Part shown: positions 7,452-15,032 of the stretch, piece by piece
How the letters are laid out: every line of letters starts with the position of its first letter
How positions within the stretch are numbered: position 1 is the stretch's first letter
Source of the DNA: JANQUM01 sp047630355
GTDB taxonomy: Bacteria; Bacteroidota; Bacteroidia; Cytophagales; Spirosomataceae
NCBI GenBank assembly: GCA_047630355.1
Contig: JBLHXN010000076.1
Location: 1-15,654, forward strand
Direction: 5' to 3'
Length of the DNA stretch: 15,654 nt
Program-made: the position numbers and the translations under genes
The notes under the pieces: model-generated
Told to the model about the DNA's origin: nothing
The model's input: the letters and a program-made list of their open reading frames with translations, nothing else
Databases searched by the model: none

Positions 7452-9557
7452 TTACCTCACAAAAGCATTTGCCATGCCTCCGTCTACATTTATAATGTTC
7501 CCGGTAGATTTGTCCAGAATTCCAACCAAGGCAAAAACACCGTTGGCAATGTCTTCCGGATAAATAATCTTATTTAGCAAATTCCGTTTAGCGTAGTGAG
7601 CCGGGAGTTCTTCAACAGTAATGCCGTATGCTTTTGCACGCCCTTCTGCCCAATCTCCTTCCCAGATTTTACTTCCTACAATCACGCCGTCAGGGTTTAC
7701 GGTATTCACCCGAATCTGATCAGCGGCCAATTCGGCGGCTAATAATCTAACCATGTGTTGTTGTGCCGCTTTTGCGGTTCCGTAACCCACATTATTTGGA
7801 CCTGAAACTAAGCCGTTTTTGCTGGCGATGCTAATGAAATCTCCACCGAGACCTTGCTGACGCATGATTTTTACGCCCTCTTGGGCTAATTCGAATTGAC
7901 CTTTTACCAACACATTTTGTAAAATGTTCCAATCTTTTTCAGTGGTTTTTTCCAGCGGTTTTGAGATCGCAAGTCCGGCACTGTGCACAATAATATCTAC
8001 GCCACCGAATTCAAGCGTCGCGACGGCAAAAGCCTGTTTGATAGACTCTTTTGAGGTTACATCACAAACTACGTACGCCGCTGTATCGGCAGGGTAGGTT
8101 TTTAGAGCATTTTGTAGACGATCTTCTGCAATGTCTGTCAGTACCACATTTGCCCCTTCTGCTGCGAGTTTATCGGCAATAGCTTTGCCAATTCCGCCGC
8201 CCGCTCCGGTAACTAAAGCTACTTTCCTAGACAGTGGTTTTTCTTTCGGCATTCTGGATAGTTTGGCTTCTTCCAATAACCAATATTCAATGTCGAATGC
8301 TTCCTGACGCGGTAACGAAGTATAAGCAGAAATGGCTTCCGCACCCCGCATCACGTTAATGGCGTTCACGTAAAATTCACTCGCCACGCGTGCCGTTTGT
8401 TTGTTCCTTGCGAAACTGAACATGCCCACACCCGGGTAAATGATTATTATCGGATTCGGGTCTCGCATGGCCGGACTGTTCGGGTGCTTACAGGTTTCGT
8501 AGTAGTTTTTGTATTCTTCCTGATATACCGCGTAGGCTGGTTTTAGTTGTTCACGGACAGATCTCGAGTCTGTTAAATCTGCCGACGGGGCTAAGGTCAA
8601 AACTAACGGTTGGATTTTGGTTCTTAGGAAGTGATCGGGACAAGAAGTACCCATCGGTGCAAGGCGATTCAAGTCGTTAGAGTTGATAAATTCCAACACC
8701 GTTTTGGAGTCTGTGAAATGACCAATCATTTGATTTTCCGACGATGCCAAACCCCGAAGTAACGGCATCAGCTGAGCCGCTTGTTGCTTTCGTTCGTTTG
8801 TTGGCAGGCTCTCTATTTTTTCCCCGCCAAAAACGCTGCCTTTTTCAGCAATTTTATTTGCAATATATTCGGAAGCCGTTTCGATTACTTCAAGGCTGTT
8901 CATATAACATTCGTAGGAAGTATCTCCCCACGTAAACAGCCCGTGACTTCCCAACACAATTCCCCGAATACTTGGGTTATCATGTAGGCATTTTTCCAAC
9001 TGAAGTCCTAAATCAAAACCCGGACGTTGCCACGGCACCCAGCCCATGGTGTCACCCCAGATTTCTTTAGTAACTTGTTCGCTATTTTGTGCTGCCGCAA
9101 CGGCAATTAAAGCATCGGGGTGGAGGTGGTCGATGTGCTTAAACGGTAATAACCCGTGCAATGGAGTATCGATTGACGGAGCTTTGCTGTCAAGGTCATA
9201 AATACAGTGGTTAAATAAACCCACCATGCGGTCTTCGTCAGCGAGGCCACCGTAAACTTTTTTCAAATCTCTAAGACGTTCGGTATATAGGCCAGCAATG
9301 CCTGAGCGAGTCAGTGTTCCGATATCGCCGCCCGAGCCTTTCACCCACATTACTTCAACTTCTTTATTATTTAGCGGATCTTTTTCGATGGTTTTACAAC
9401 TTGTATTGCCGCCGCCGTAATTGGTAATTCTGAGGTCTGCCCCCAAAATAGTTGATCGGTATAAAAACAACGCTACCTGATCATCGCCAAAGCTACCGGC
9501 TTTTTTGTCATCCCATAAATAGTCAACGTACTTGAAGTTGGCTTTTCGGTTTCCCAT
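7452..9557 (-). CDS. rhaEW: Bifunctional L-rhamnulose-1-phosphate aldolase / L-lactaldehyde dehydrogenase
   Basis: Two-domain cytoplasmic enzyme of 701 residues. The N-terminal class II aldolase domain (about 1-430) has FKYVDYLWDD near its start, NYGGGNTSCK, and His ligands in HLHPDA (about 142 and 144) and GSHGLFTWG (about 205). It cleaves L-rhamnulose-1-phosphate to dihydroxyacetone phosphate and L-lactaldehyde. The C-terminal short-chain dehydrogenase domain (from about 443) has the NAD loop VTGAGGGIG, Ser near 578, and the YGTAK catalytic Tyr/Lys near 592/596; it should oxidise lactaldehyde. This is the RhaEW architecture described for Bacillus subtilis and Chloroflexus. An ATG at 9584 is in frame, but an exact TAnnTTTG promoter element at 9582-9589 overlaps it. 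The ATG at 9557, whose product starts MGNRKANFKY, is therefore preferred. It is the first gene of the operon and divergent from the regulator gene. Confidence 0.92.
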   Translation of the reverse strand: MGNRKANFKYVDYLWDDKKAGSFGDDQVALFLYRSTILGADLRITNYGGGNTSCKTIEKDPLNNKEVEVMWVKGSGGDIGTLTRSGIAGLYTERLRDLKKVYGGLADEDRMVGLFNHCIYDLDSKAPSIDTPLHGLLPFKHIDHLHPDALIAVAAAQNSEQVTKEIWGDTMGWVPWQRPGFDLGLQLEKCLHDNPSIRGIVLGSHGLFTWGDTSYECYMNSLEVIETASEYIANKIAEKGSVFGGEKIESLPTNERKQQAAQLMPLLRGLASSENQMIGHFTDSKTVLEFINSNDLNRLAPMGTSCPDHFLRTKIQPLVLTLAPSADLTDSRSVREQLKPAYAVYQEEYKNYYETCKHPNSPAMRDPNPIIIIYPGVGMFSFARNKQTARVASEFYVNAINVMRGAEAISAYTSLPRQEAFDIEYWLLEEAKLSRMPKEKPLSRKVALVTGAGGGIGKAIADKLAAEGANVVLTDIAEDRLQNALKTYPADTAAYVVCDVTSKESIKQAFAVATLEFGGVDIIVHSAGLAISKPLEKTTEKDWNILQNVLVKGQFELAQEGVKIMRQQGLGGDFISIASKNGLVSGPNNVGYGTAKAAQQHMVRLLAAELAADQIRVNTVNPDGVIVGSKIWEGDWAEGRAKAYGITVEELPAHYAKRNLLNKIIYPEDIANGVFALVGILDKSTGNIINVDGGMANAFVR

Positions 9558-9581
9558 ATTTTTTTTCTTGATTTGTGCTAC

Positions 9582-9589
9582 CAAAACTA
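9582..9589 (-). promoter_or_regulatory. Bacteroidota -7 promoter element of the rhamnose operon
   Basis: Read on the minus strand this is TAGTTTTG, an exact match to the Bacteroidota consensus TAnnTTTG. It ends 24 bp before the preferred ATG at 9557, a suitable leader length. No clean TTG element is seen at the usual -33 distance, which would fit a regulated promoter. A short inverted repeat, GGATAGCATCC (9604-9614), lies 14 bp upstream in the -33 zone and is a candidate operator half. Confidence 0.55.
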
Positions 9590-9603
9590 TACGTTGGGCA
9601 ATC

Positions 9604-9614
9604 GGATAGCATCC
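9604..9614. promoter_or_regulatory. Candidate operator in the rhaEW/regulator divergent region
   Basis: GGAT-AGC-ATCC is a 4-bp inverted repeat around a 3-bp centre, located between the divergent starts and next to the rhaEW promoter. Two direct copies of AAGATAGA (9629-9636 and 9648-9655), 19 bp apart start to start, lie nearer the regulator ATG. Either set could bind the GntR-type regulator. The repeats are short and could be chance, so this is only a pointer to where an operator should be sought. Confidence 0.25.
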
Positions 9615-9663
9615 TGCACTGTACCGTTAAGATAGATTTTGAAATTAAAGATAGAAAAAGAAA

Positions 9664-10716
9664 ATGAGCTCAGTTTTTTTTGAGAATATAAAAATTAACG
9701 AGGAATCCAGAATTCCCAAATACCGACAAATTATCGAGGAAATTACGTACCATATTTCGTTTGGTACGTTGCACATGGGGCAGAAAATCCCGTCGATAAA
9801 TAGTTTCAGCGAGAATTATTACCTCTCGCGTGATACCGTAGAAAAGGCGTATAATATTCTGAAAGATCGAAAGATTATTGCCTCAATAAAAGGAAAGGGA
9901 TATTACATCGCCCGAACGCAACTAATTTCTAAAACGAACGTGATTTTTTTGGTGAATAAATTGAGCACGTATAAAATGCAGATTTACAACTCGTTTGTGA
10001 ATGCGGTTGGGTTAAATTGCCACACCGAATTGCACATTTATCACTGCGATGAATCTTTATTTCTGAATATTTTGGCAAAGAGCGAAGGGGCTTATGAGTA
10101 TTACGTCATCATGTCGCATTTTACTTCCGAGCAGAGCCGACACGTTTCTTCGACTAAAGCAGTAGAAGCCGCGATTAATAAAATACCATCGCAGAAACTT
10201 ATTTTGATGGATAATAATAACTTGAAGGTGGCGGGCAATCCAATTGAGATTTACCAAGATTTTGAGAATGATATTTACGAAGCTCTGAATTCGGGATTGG
10301 AACAAATCAGGAAATACGAGAAGCTGATTTTGGTTTACCCTGAAAAAACGGTTTACCCGTACCCGAGACGGATTCTTCTCGGATTCCGGAAATTTTGCGT
10401 TGAATTCGATATTCCTTACGAAGTCATTTCGGAAGTTTACGAGGAAATTGTTTTGATGCGGGGTGATTTATTCATTACCATCGAAGAATCTGATTTGGTG
10501 AATTTAGTAAATCAAATTAAGGGAATGGAGTTCGTCTTGGGCGAAGAAATTGGCGTTATTTCGTACAACGAAACCCCGCTTAAAGACTTGCTCGGCATCA
10601 CGGTTGTTTCAACGGATTTTAAAGCCATGGGCGAAACGGCGGCACGCATGGTGCGAAACAAAGAGAACGGAAAAGTGAAGAATCCATTTTCGTTGATTAA
10701 CCGCAATTCAATGTGA
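9664..10716 (+). CDS. GntR-family transcriptional regulator with LacI-like sugar-binding domain, probable rhamnose regulator
   Basis: Complete 350-residue regulator. Residues about 15-80 form a GntR winged helix-turn-helix: IPKYRQIIEEITYHISFG, then GQKIPSINSFSENYYLSRDTVEKAYNIL and the wing KGKGYYI. The rest (about 90-350) resembles a periplasmic-binding-protein/LacI fold, with YYVIMSHF, KLILMDNN, GVISYNETPL and the terminal TDFKAMGETAARM helix typical of LacI-type sensors. This arrangement is common for sugar-responsive GntR proteins in Bacteroidota. It is divergent from rhaEW with a 106-bp intergenic region, the classic position for a local regulator. The effector is probably rhamnose or a pathway intermediate. 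Whether it represses or activates cannot be told from sequence. It ends 21 bp before the convergent stop of the MFS gene. Confidence 0.83.
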   Translation: MSSVFFENIKINEESRIPKYRQIIEEITYHISFGTLHMGQKIPSINSFSENYYLSRDTVEKAYNILKDRKIIASIKGKGYYIARTQLISKTNVIFLVNKLSTYKMQIYNSFVNAVGLNCHTELHIYHCDESLFLNILAKSEGAYEYYVIMSHFTSEQSRHVSSTKAVEAAINKIPSQKLILMDNNNLKVAGNPIEIYQDFENDIYEALNSGLEQIRKYEKLILVYPEKTVYPYPRRILLGFRKFCVEFDIPYEVISEVYEEIVLMRGDLFITIEESDLVNLVNQIKGMEFVLGEEIGVISYNETPLKDLLGITVVSTDFKAMGETAARMVRNKENGKVKNPFSLINRNSM

Positions 10717-10737
10717 GTTTGGAATTAAATTCGGCTC

Positions 10738-11973
10738 TTAATCTACCACTTTTACCAACTTAACGTCGAACAAGTTTTTTGATTTTAACGAGATGTAACT
10801 TACCACGCCGAGCGTCATTATACCGCCCGCCACCACAGAAGCCACTGTGCCGAGTAACCTTGCCGCTACGCCGCTTTCGAACGCACCGAGTTCGTTAGAA
10901 GTACTGACGAAAATCCCGTTTACGGATGTCACTCGTCCCCGCATGTGGTCGGGTGGAAGGGTTTGTAAAATCGTGGAACGAATCACTACGCTGACGCTGT
11001 CAAAGGCTCCGGTTAAGAACAACGCAAAAATGGACAAATAGAAATTGACCGACAACGCAAAAAACAATGTCGCTATTCCAAAACCCGCCACGGCGAGCAA
11101 CATATTTCGCCACGCATTTCGGGTTGGGTCGAGGTAAGCCAAAAATAGCATTGTGATCACCGCTCCTAAACCGGGAGCTGCTCGGAGAACTCCTAAACCT
11201 TCGGCTCCGACTTCCAGAATATCTTTTGCGAAAACGGGCAAAATTGCCACCACGCCGCCAAATAAAACCGACAACATATCGAGTAAAACCGCGTAGTACA
11301 GAATCTTGTTTTTATAAACAAACCGAAAGCCTTCGGCTAAACTTTTAATAACGTTTCCACGCTGCATCCTCACCGATTTTCGGCGTTTAATAAAGAACGA
11401 AAATATAATCGTGAAGACTAACAGGCTAATTACCAATAAAATAGAATTACTCAAGCCAAGATAGGCGTAAAGGAATCCTGCTATTGCCGGACCGACAATC
11501 AGACCCGTTTGCCAAAATTGTGTACTCCACGTAGCAGAATTGGCGTAATGTTCTGCCCGAACCAAAAAAGGTTTTAACGAAGACCACGACGGACTGTAAA
11601 ATCCACGAGCCAAACCGTAGGCAAAAACGGTGGCGTAAATAAGGGTTGGGTGAGAATCCCGTTCGAAACCGTACGTTTTGTGCGTGCCAAAATACAACGC
11701 AACAGAACAAAGAATCACGATTCCGAAGCAGATTTGGGCGATGATACGTTTGTCGTAATTATCGGCAAGATAACCGCCGTAAAGCGTGACAGAAATGTAC
11801 GGAACCGCAACAAAAAGCCCGACCAAACCTAACACAAGCGGGTCGCCTGTAATCTCGTAAAGGTAAAAACTTACCACCACTTCCTGAATCTGAATGGCGA
11901 TGGTAAACAAAAATTGTGTAGCAAGAAAAAAACGGTATTCGGGATAGCGAAGAGCAGCGTACGGATCGGTCAT
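10738..11973 (-). CDS. Major facilitator superfamily transporter (MFS_3 / EntS-like exporter)
   Basis: Complete 411-residue inner-membrane protein with about twelve hydrophobic segments. The MFS loop signature GGYLADNYDKR is at 66-76, and the later half carries LPPDHMRGRVTSVNG, typical of the MFS_3 group that includes enterobactin exporter EntS and other efflux proteins. The short N-terminus (YAALRYPEYRFFL) also fits this group. The substrate is unknown. It runs convergent to the regulator gene and has its own promoter-like element upstream, so it is probably not part of the rhamnose operon. Nothing looks broken: the length is usual and the frame is clean. Confidence 0.85.
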   Translation of the reverse strand: MTDPYAALRYPEYRFFLATQFLFTIAIQIQEVVVSFYLYEITGDPLVLGLVGLFVAVPYISVTLYGGYLADNYDKRIIAQICFGIVILCSVALYFGTHKTYGFERDSHPTLIYATVFAYGLARGFYSPSWSSLKPFLVRAEHYANSATWSTQFWQTGLIVGPAIAGFLYAYLGLSNSILLVISLLVFTIIFSFFIKRRKSVRMQRGNVIKSLAEGFRFVYKNKILYYAVLLDMLSVLFGGVVAILPVFAKDILEVGAEGLGVLRAAPGLGAVITMLFLAYLDPTRNAWRNMLLAVAGFGIATLFFALSVNFYLSIFALFLTGAFDSVSVVIRSTILQTLPPDHMRGRVTSVNGIFVSTSNELGAFESGVAARLLGTVASVVAGGIMTLGVVSYISLKSKNLFDVKLVKVVD

Positions 11974-12004
11974 TTATTTTCCAGTGAACGTTTAAAAACG
12001 CCCG

Positions 12005-12012
12005 CAAAGGTA
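12005..12012 (-). promoter_or_regulatory. Bacteroidota -7 promoter element of the MFS gene
   Basis: On the minus strand this reads TACCTTTG, an exact TAnnTTTG match, ending 31 bp before the MFS start at 11973. No strong -33 TTG partner is visible at the expected spacing. The similar placement to the rhaEW element supports both calls. Confidence 0.5.
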
Positions 12013-12056
12013 GGAGTATTTGTGGTTGAATTTCTAATTTCAAAGGATAGAATCAA

Positions 12057-12196
12057 TGTCAGTTCGAATAGGTAGTAGCAGAAGTAATCTGGCTGCTTGA
12101 ACAGCCGATAACATATTCGTCGTGGTCTTCGACAGGCTCAGACTGACAAAAACGATGCTGTCAGCCTGATCGGACCGCCGAAGCAGCTTGTCGAAG
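12057..12196. repeat. REP-like inverted repeat element
   Basis: This is the main content of the roughly 290-bp gap between the MFS gene and the broken gene to its right. The left arm, 12127-12148 (CTTCGACAGGCT then CAGACTGACA), pairs with the right arm, 12159-12196 (TGTCAGCCTGA at one end and GCTTGTCGAAG at the other); the right arm carries about 16 extra bases in the middle. A separate TGTCAGTTCGA at 12057-12067 is identical to 11 bases of the arm of the palindrome at 15033-15122. This looks like a dispersed intergenic REP-type element, possibly two partial copies. No associated transposase is in the window. Confidence 0.65.
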
Positions 12197-12263
12197 GCAT
12201 TTCCGAAATAAGCTATTGAAGACTGTTCCGTTTTGTCTCGGAATAAGAAAACTCATAACGAAT

Positions 12264-12694
12264 CTATCCAACCCGCACCGCTTCCCGTACAAAATATTTC
12301 AGGATTTCGGTTTGGTCTTTGGCGAGGCGTTCGCCGTATTTGCTGGTCAGAAAAGCCGAGAGCATGAATAAAATGGCAATTGGAAACGCCCAAATCAAGT
12401 AAGATTCTTTCCCGAGCATCATTTTTGAAGCACCGTAAGAACCGATGAAAAAATCGACCGTCCCGACAAAAAGTAAATGAACGAAAATAACGTCCAGACC
12501 GCTGGACGTGGACCAATAATGCCCGAAATAACGCTGCTGTGTTCGTGAGAGAAATCTGGCTCGATGCGGAAACTCAACTGCGGCGACCAATAATGCACCG
12601 CATCACCAGTGATGTCTAACACCACGTGATTATCCACAATCTTTCCTTTCAACTTCCCTGAAGATTTTTGAAGCATTGCTTTTACGTGTTCCAT
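12264..12694 (-). pseudogene. Frameshifted small membrane protein of unknown function
   Basis: Two overlapping minus-strand frames make one protein if a single T is restored in the T-run at 12468-12472. The first (from ATG 12694: MEHVKAMLQKSSGKLKG, then HYWSPQLSFRIEP and IGPRPAVWTLFSFIYF) joins the second (FVGTVDFFIGSYGASKMMLG through LIWAFPIAILFMLSAFL to AVRVG, stop 12264-12266). The repaired product is about 143 residues: a soluble N-terminal part rich in HYWSPQL-type residues, then two membrane segments, resembling uncharacterised Bacteroidota proteins; I cannot name a function. The frame stays open upstream of the ATG for some codons (FADDV), so the real N-terminus was probably lost at the junction with the phosphotriesterase fragment. 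A sequencing error could explain the single-base lesion, but not the lost N-terminus. Confidence 0.7.
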
Positions 12695-12924
12695 TACGTC
12701 ATCCGCAAATAGGGAATAACCTGATTAAATAATTTGGTGGTGTCGTAAACTGCCGTCTCACTTATTTCTTTCCCGAAATTTGACATGATATGCTCATGAC
12801 TTAACGTGAAACCTAATTCTGACGCATCAATTGTTCCTTGAACCGTATTGATTTGGTTTTGTCCGTGAATTTGTTGGCGAGCGATCAACAGGATGGTAAA
12901 GTTTATCAATAGAATTAATCTCAT
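12694..12924 (-). pseudogene. Phosphotriesterase-family protein, N-terminal fragment
   Basis: Codes for only 76 residues, against more than 300 in intact family members. Residues 1-21 look like a signal peptide (LILLINFTILLIA then IHG). The remainder is a typical phosphotriesterase start: VQGTIDASELGFTLSHEHIMSNFG, where HEH is the first metal-binding pair, followed by YDTTKLFNQVIPYL. The frame ends abruptly at LRMT and a TAA that overlaps the ATG of the next broken gene (TAATG). The metal-bridging Lys and the remaining His/Asp ligands are missing, so no activity is expected. The simplest reading is a deletion that removed most of this gene together with the start of its downstream neighbour on the same strand. 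Confidence 0.75.
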
Positions 12925-13055
12925 TATTATATTTATTATCTGGTTTGCTGATTTATGATTCGAAGTTTTTGAGGTTCATAGACCGCATCTAGCCCTATCA
13001 AAGTTTTACCCACTTAGGATACCCTCTCTTTTCTGAGGCTTGTAAGCATATTATA

Positions 13056-13135
13056 GGGTACTTTCTGGCGTTTTTACACATTACCCGTAAAAATTGGGTA
13101 CTTTCTGGCGTTTTTATACACTACCCGTAAAAATT
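13056..13135. repeat. Two-copy 40-bp tandem repeat
   Basis: Units 13056-13095 and 13096-13135 abut directly and differ at only two bases. Each begins GGGTACTTTCTGGCG and ends TACCCGTAAAAATT, so a GGGTA/TACCC inverted pair is built into each unit. Further GGGTA or TACCC-like words flank the array (near 13005-13023 and 13146-13167). This occupies the roughly 305-bp non-coding stretch 12925-13229 upstream of the DUF4136-like gene. No gene or other clear signal was seen there. With two copies and no spacers it is not a CRISPR array. Confidence 0.85.
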
Positions 13136-13229
13136 GCATACTTAATGGGTTTATAAGCAGGGTTTACCGTGGTTTCTGTTAAGGAATGGTCTTTTCAGTA
13201 TTGTAAGTAATTATAAAAAAAATAAAACT

Positions 13230-13802
13230 ATGAAACGATTAAACAAAACATTCAACTATTTTTTAGTAACACTACTCACGTTTACAGTAGGTACTGCTAT
13301 GTCACAAATGATTGCATCGGACAAAAAAGTAGATGTGGATATGAGTGATTTCAAAACGTTTGACTGGGTAAGTAACGATGCTAACTTCAAGACTGGTTTC
13401 TTCGAAATTATAGAAGATGCAGTATACACAAACGAAATCAAGCAGGCTGTAAAGTATGAACTGGAGGCAAGGAGCTATAATCACAGCAATAATGATTCAG
13501 ATTTGCTCGTCACTTTCAAGGTATTGCAAGGATCAGCAGAGTATATGGGTTTTTCCGAAGGATCTATTACAAGCACAACCTTTGATGATGAAGTAAGACA
13601 AAAAGGTTACCGTGAAACGTACATGCTTGATAAAGGAACTCTCCTAATTGCTTTGATTGATAAGAAAACTGGAAAATTGGTATGGCAAGGATTTGCTTCA
13701 GGAGTTATGGATGGAGATATTTATGACAAAGGTGACACTAAGGTAAAGGAAGCAGTGAATGATATCTTCGGCGAAGAATTTAATTACTCTGCCGGAAAAT
13801 AA
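13230..13802 (+). CDS. DUF4136-like secreted protein
   Basis: Complete 190-residue protein. An N-terminal signal peptide (basic MKRLNK, then FLVTLLTFTVG, probable cut after AMS at residue 25) sends it to the periplasm. There is no lipobox Cys, whereas many DUF4136 relatives are lipoproteins. Family-like features are MSDFKTFDWVS at about 38-48, NEIKQAVKYELEARSY, SDLLVTFKV, GTLLIALIDKKTGKLVWQG and the terminal VKEAVNDIFGEEF. The function of DUF4136 is unknown. The gene stands alone, with an intrinsic-terminator-like hairpin 52 bp downstream and the tandem repeat upstream. Its codon use is visibly more AT-rich than that of the lyase and oxidoreductase genes around it, which may mean a different expression level or origin. 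Confidence 0.65.
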   Translation: MKRLNKTFNYFLVTLLTFTVGTAMSQMIASDKKVDVDMSDFKTFDWVSNDANFKTGFFEIIEDAVYTNEIKQAVKYELEARSYNHSNNDSDLLVTFKVLQGSAEYMGFSEGSITSTTFDDEVRQKGYRETYMLDKGTLLIALIDKKTGKLVWQGFASGVMDGDIYDKGDTKVKEAVNDIFGEEFNYSAGK

Positions 13803-13853
13803 ATAAGATAATTATCGCAAGGTAAGTTTCTATCTTGAAAAATTAAGATAAAT

Positions 13854-13889
13854 GCCCACCGCGAGTTTACTTGCGGTGGGCGTTTATAT
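13854..13889 (+). terminator. Intrinsic terminator downstream of the DUF4136-like gene
   Basis: GCCCACCGC (13854-13862) pairs perfectly with GCGGTGGGC (13873-13881). Two more pairs (one G-U) extend the stem to 11 bp around the loop GTTTAC. It is followed by GTTTATAT, a short and imperfect T-tract. The position, 51 bp after the stop, fits termination of the DUF4136-like transcript. Confidence 0.75.
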
Positions 13890-13995
13890 GTAATGCAGAC
13901 GATACATTTATTTGACGAATAGTATCGAGAACCGAGTTCTGAAACTTTATTAAACGGTAAAGCCTTAATGAAACACATCATTCAATCATCCAATT

Positions 13996-15006
13996 ATGAA
14001 ATCTAAAGCAATCAGATTAACCCGCCCGGGCGGGTTTGAGAATATTCAAATCACAACCGACGAAGTTGAACAACCAATTGGCAATCAGGTATTGGTGCGT
14101 TGGCGGGCTTCGTCGCTGAATTACCACGATTATTTGGTAGTGAACGGAGCCATTCCGGTGGAGGACGGACGGATTCCGATGTCTGACGGGGCGGGTGAAA
14201 TTGCTGCTGTGGGCGAAGATGTAACCAAATGGAAAGTCGGGGATAAAGTGTTGTCGCTTTTTTATCGGGATTGGTTGGAAGGAAATCCCACGCCAACAAA
14301 AACGGCGTTAATTTCGGGTGAAAACTCAGAAGGGTTTCTGACGGAATATGGTTTGGAAACGGAGGAAACCTTAACCAAAATGCCCGAGCATTTATCGTTC
14401 ACCGAAGCGGCAACATTGCCCTGTGCGGCTCTCACGGCGTGGAATGCGTTGATGGTGAAAGGAAATCTGCAAAGTGGTGAGTCGGTGTTGATTGAAGGAA
14501 CGGGCGGTTTATCCATTTTTTCGATGCAAATTGCGTTGGCGGCGGGAGCGAAGGTTTACGCTACTTCGTCGTCTATTGAGAAAGCGGAGCGGTTAAAAAG
14601 TCTCGGAGTGGAAGCGGTGGTGAACTACAAAACTGAACCTAAATGGGGACGCAAAATTCACGAATTATCAAACGGCGGCGTTGACCACGTAATTGACGTT
14701 GGCGGCGGCACAACGATGAATAATTCCATTGACGCCGCAAAAATGGGCGGACACGTTTGTTCAATCGGTATTTTAGGTAACGGCAGAACGGGCGAAATTA
14801 CCTTTTCCAAGTTCTTTTTCAAGCACCTGAAAATGTCGGGAATTGCCGTTGGAAGTCGGGAAATGCAGAAGGATCTCGTCGCCTTTTTAGAGGAACATAA
14901 AATCAAACCAATGGTCTCAAAAGTTTTCGCTTTTGACGAATTAGCGGAGGCGTTCCGTTATCAGGAATCCGGTCAGCATTTTGGGAAAATAGTGGTGGAG
15001 ATTTGA
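13996..15006 (+). CDS. Zinc-independent MDR-family NAD(P)-dependent alcohol dehydrogenase / quinone oxidoreductase
   Basis: Complete 336-residue cytoplasmic oxidoreductase of the medium-chain dehydrogenase/reductase superfamily. The N-terminal GroES-like domain shows ASSLNYHDYLVVNG at 38-51 and DGAGEIAAVGEDV at 64-76. The Rossmann domain starts near VLIEGTGGLSIFSMQIA (164-180). The catalytic-zinc Cys of classical alcohol dehydrogenases is replaced by the SLNYHD segment, and the structural-zinc Cys cluster is absent, so it belongs with the zinc-free quinone-oxidoreductase side. Natural substrate unknown; aldehydes, enones or quinones are all possible. It starts 114 bp after the terminator, without a strong Shine-Dalgarno, and is probably monocistronic. 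A REP-like palindrome follows 27 bp after its stop. Confidence 0.85.
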   Translation: MKSKAIRLTRPGGFENIQITTDEVEQPIGNQVLVRWRASSLNYHDYLVVNGAIPVEDGRIPMSDGAGEIAAVGEDVTKWKVGDKVLSLFYRDWLEGNPTPTKTALISGENSEGFLTEYGLETEETLTKMPEHLSFTEAATLPCAALTAWNALMVKGNLQSGESVLIEGTGGLSIFSMQIALAAGAKVYATSSSIEKAERLKSLGVEAVVNYKTEPKWGRKIHELSNGGVDHVIDVGGGTTMNNSIDAAKMGGHVCSIGILGNGRTGEITFSKFFFKHLKMSGIAVGSREMQKDLVAFLEEHKIKPMVSKVFAFDELAEAFRYQESGQHFGKIVVEI

Positions 15007-15032
15007 GGTTGTATGGGCTGGTGCGTAGAAAG

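Noticed and set aside
12253..12516. Minus-strand 87-codon open frame
   Set aside because: Arg/His/Phe-rich composition and it lies in the third frame of the broken membrane-protein gene; a shadow, not a gene.
13056..13135. CRISPR-like direct repeats
   Set aside because: Only two units, directly abutting with no spacers and no cas genes; it is a simple tandem duplication.
13926..13995. GAAC-CGA-GTTC palindrome (13930-13940) as an operator for the oxidoreductase gene
   Set aside because: Only a 4-bp inverted repeat with no nearby regulator gene or clear promoter element; likely chance.
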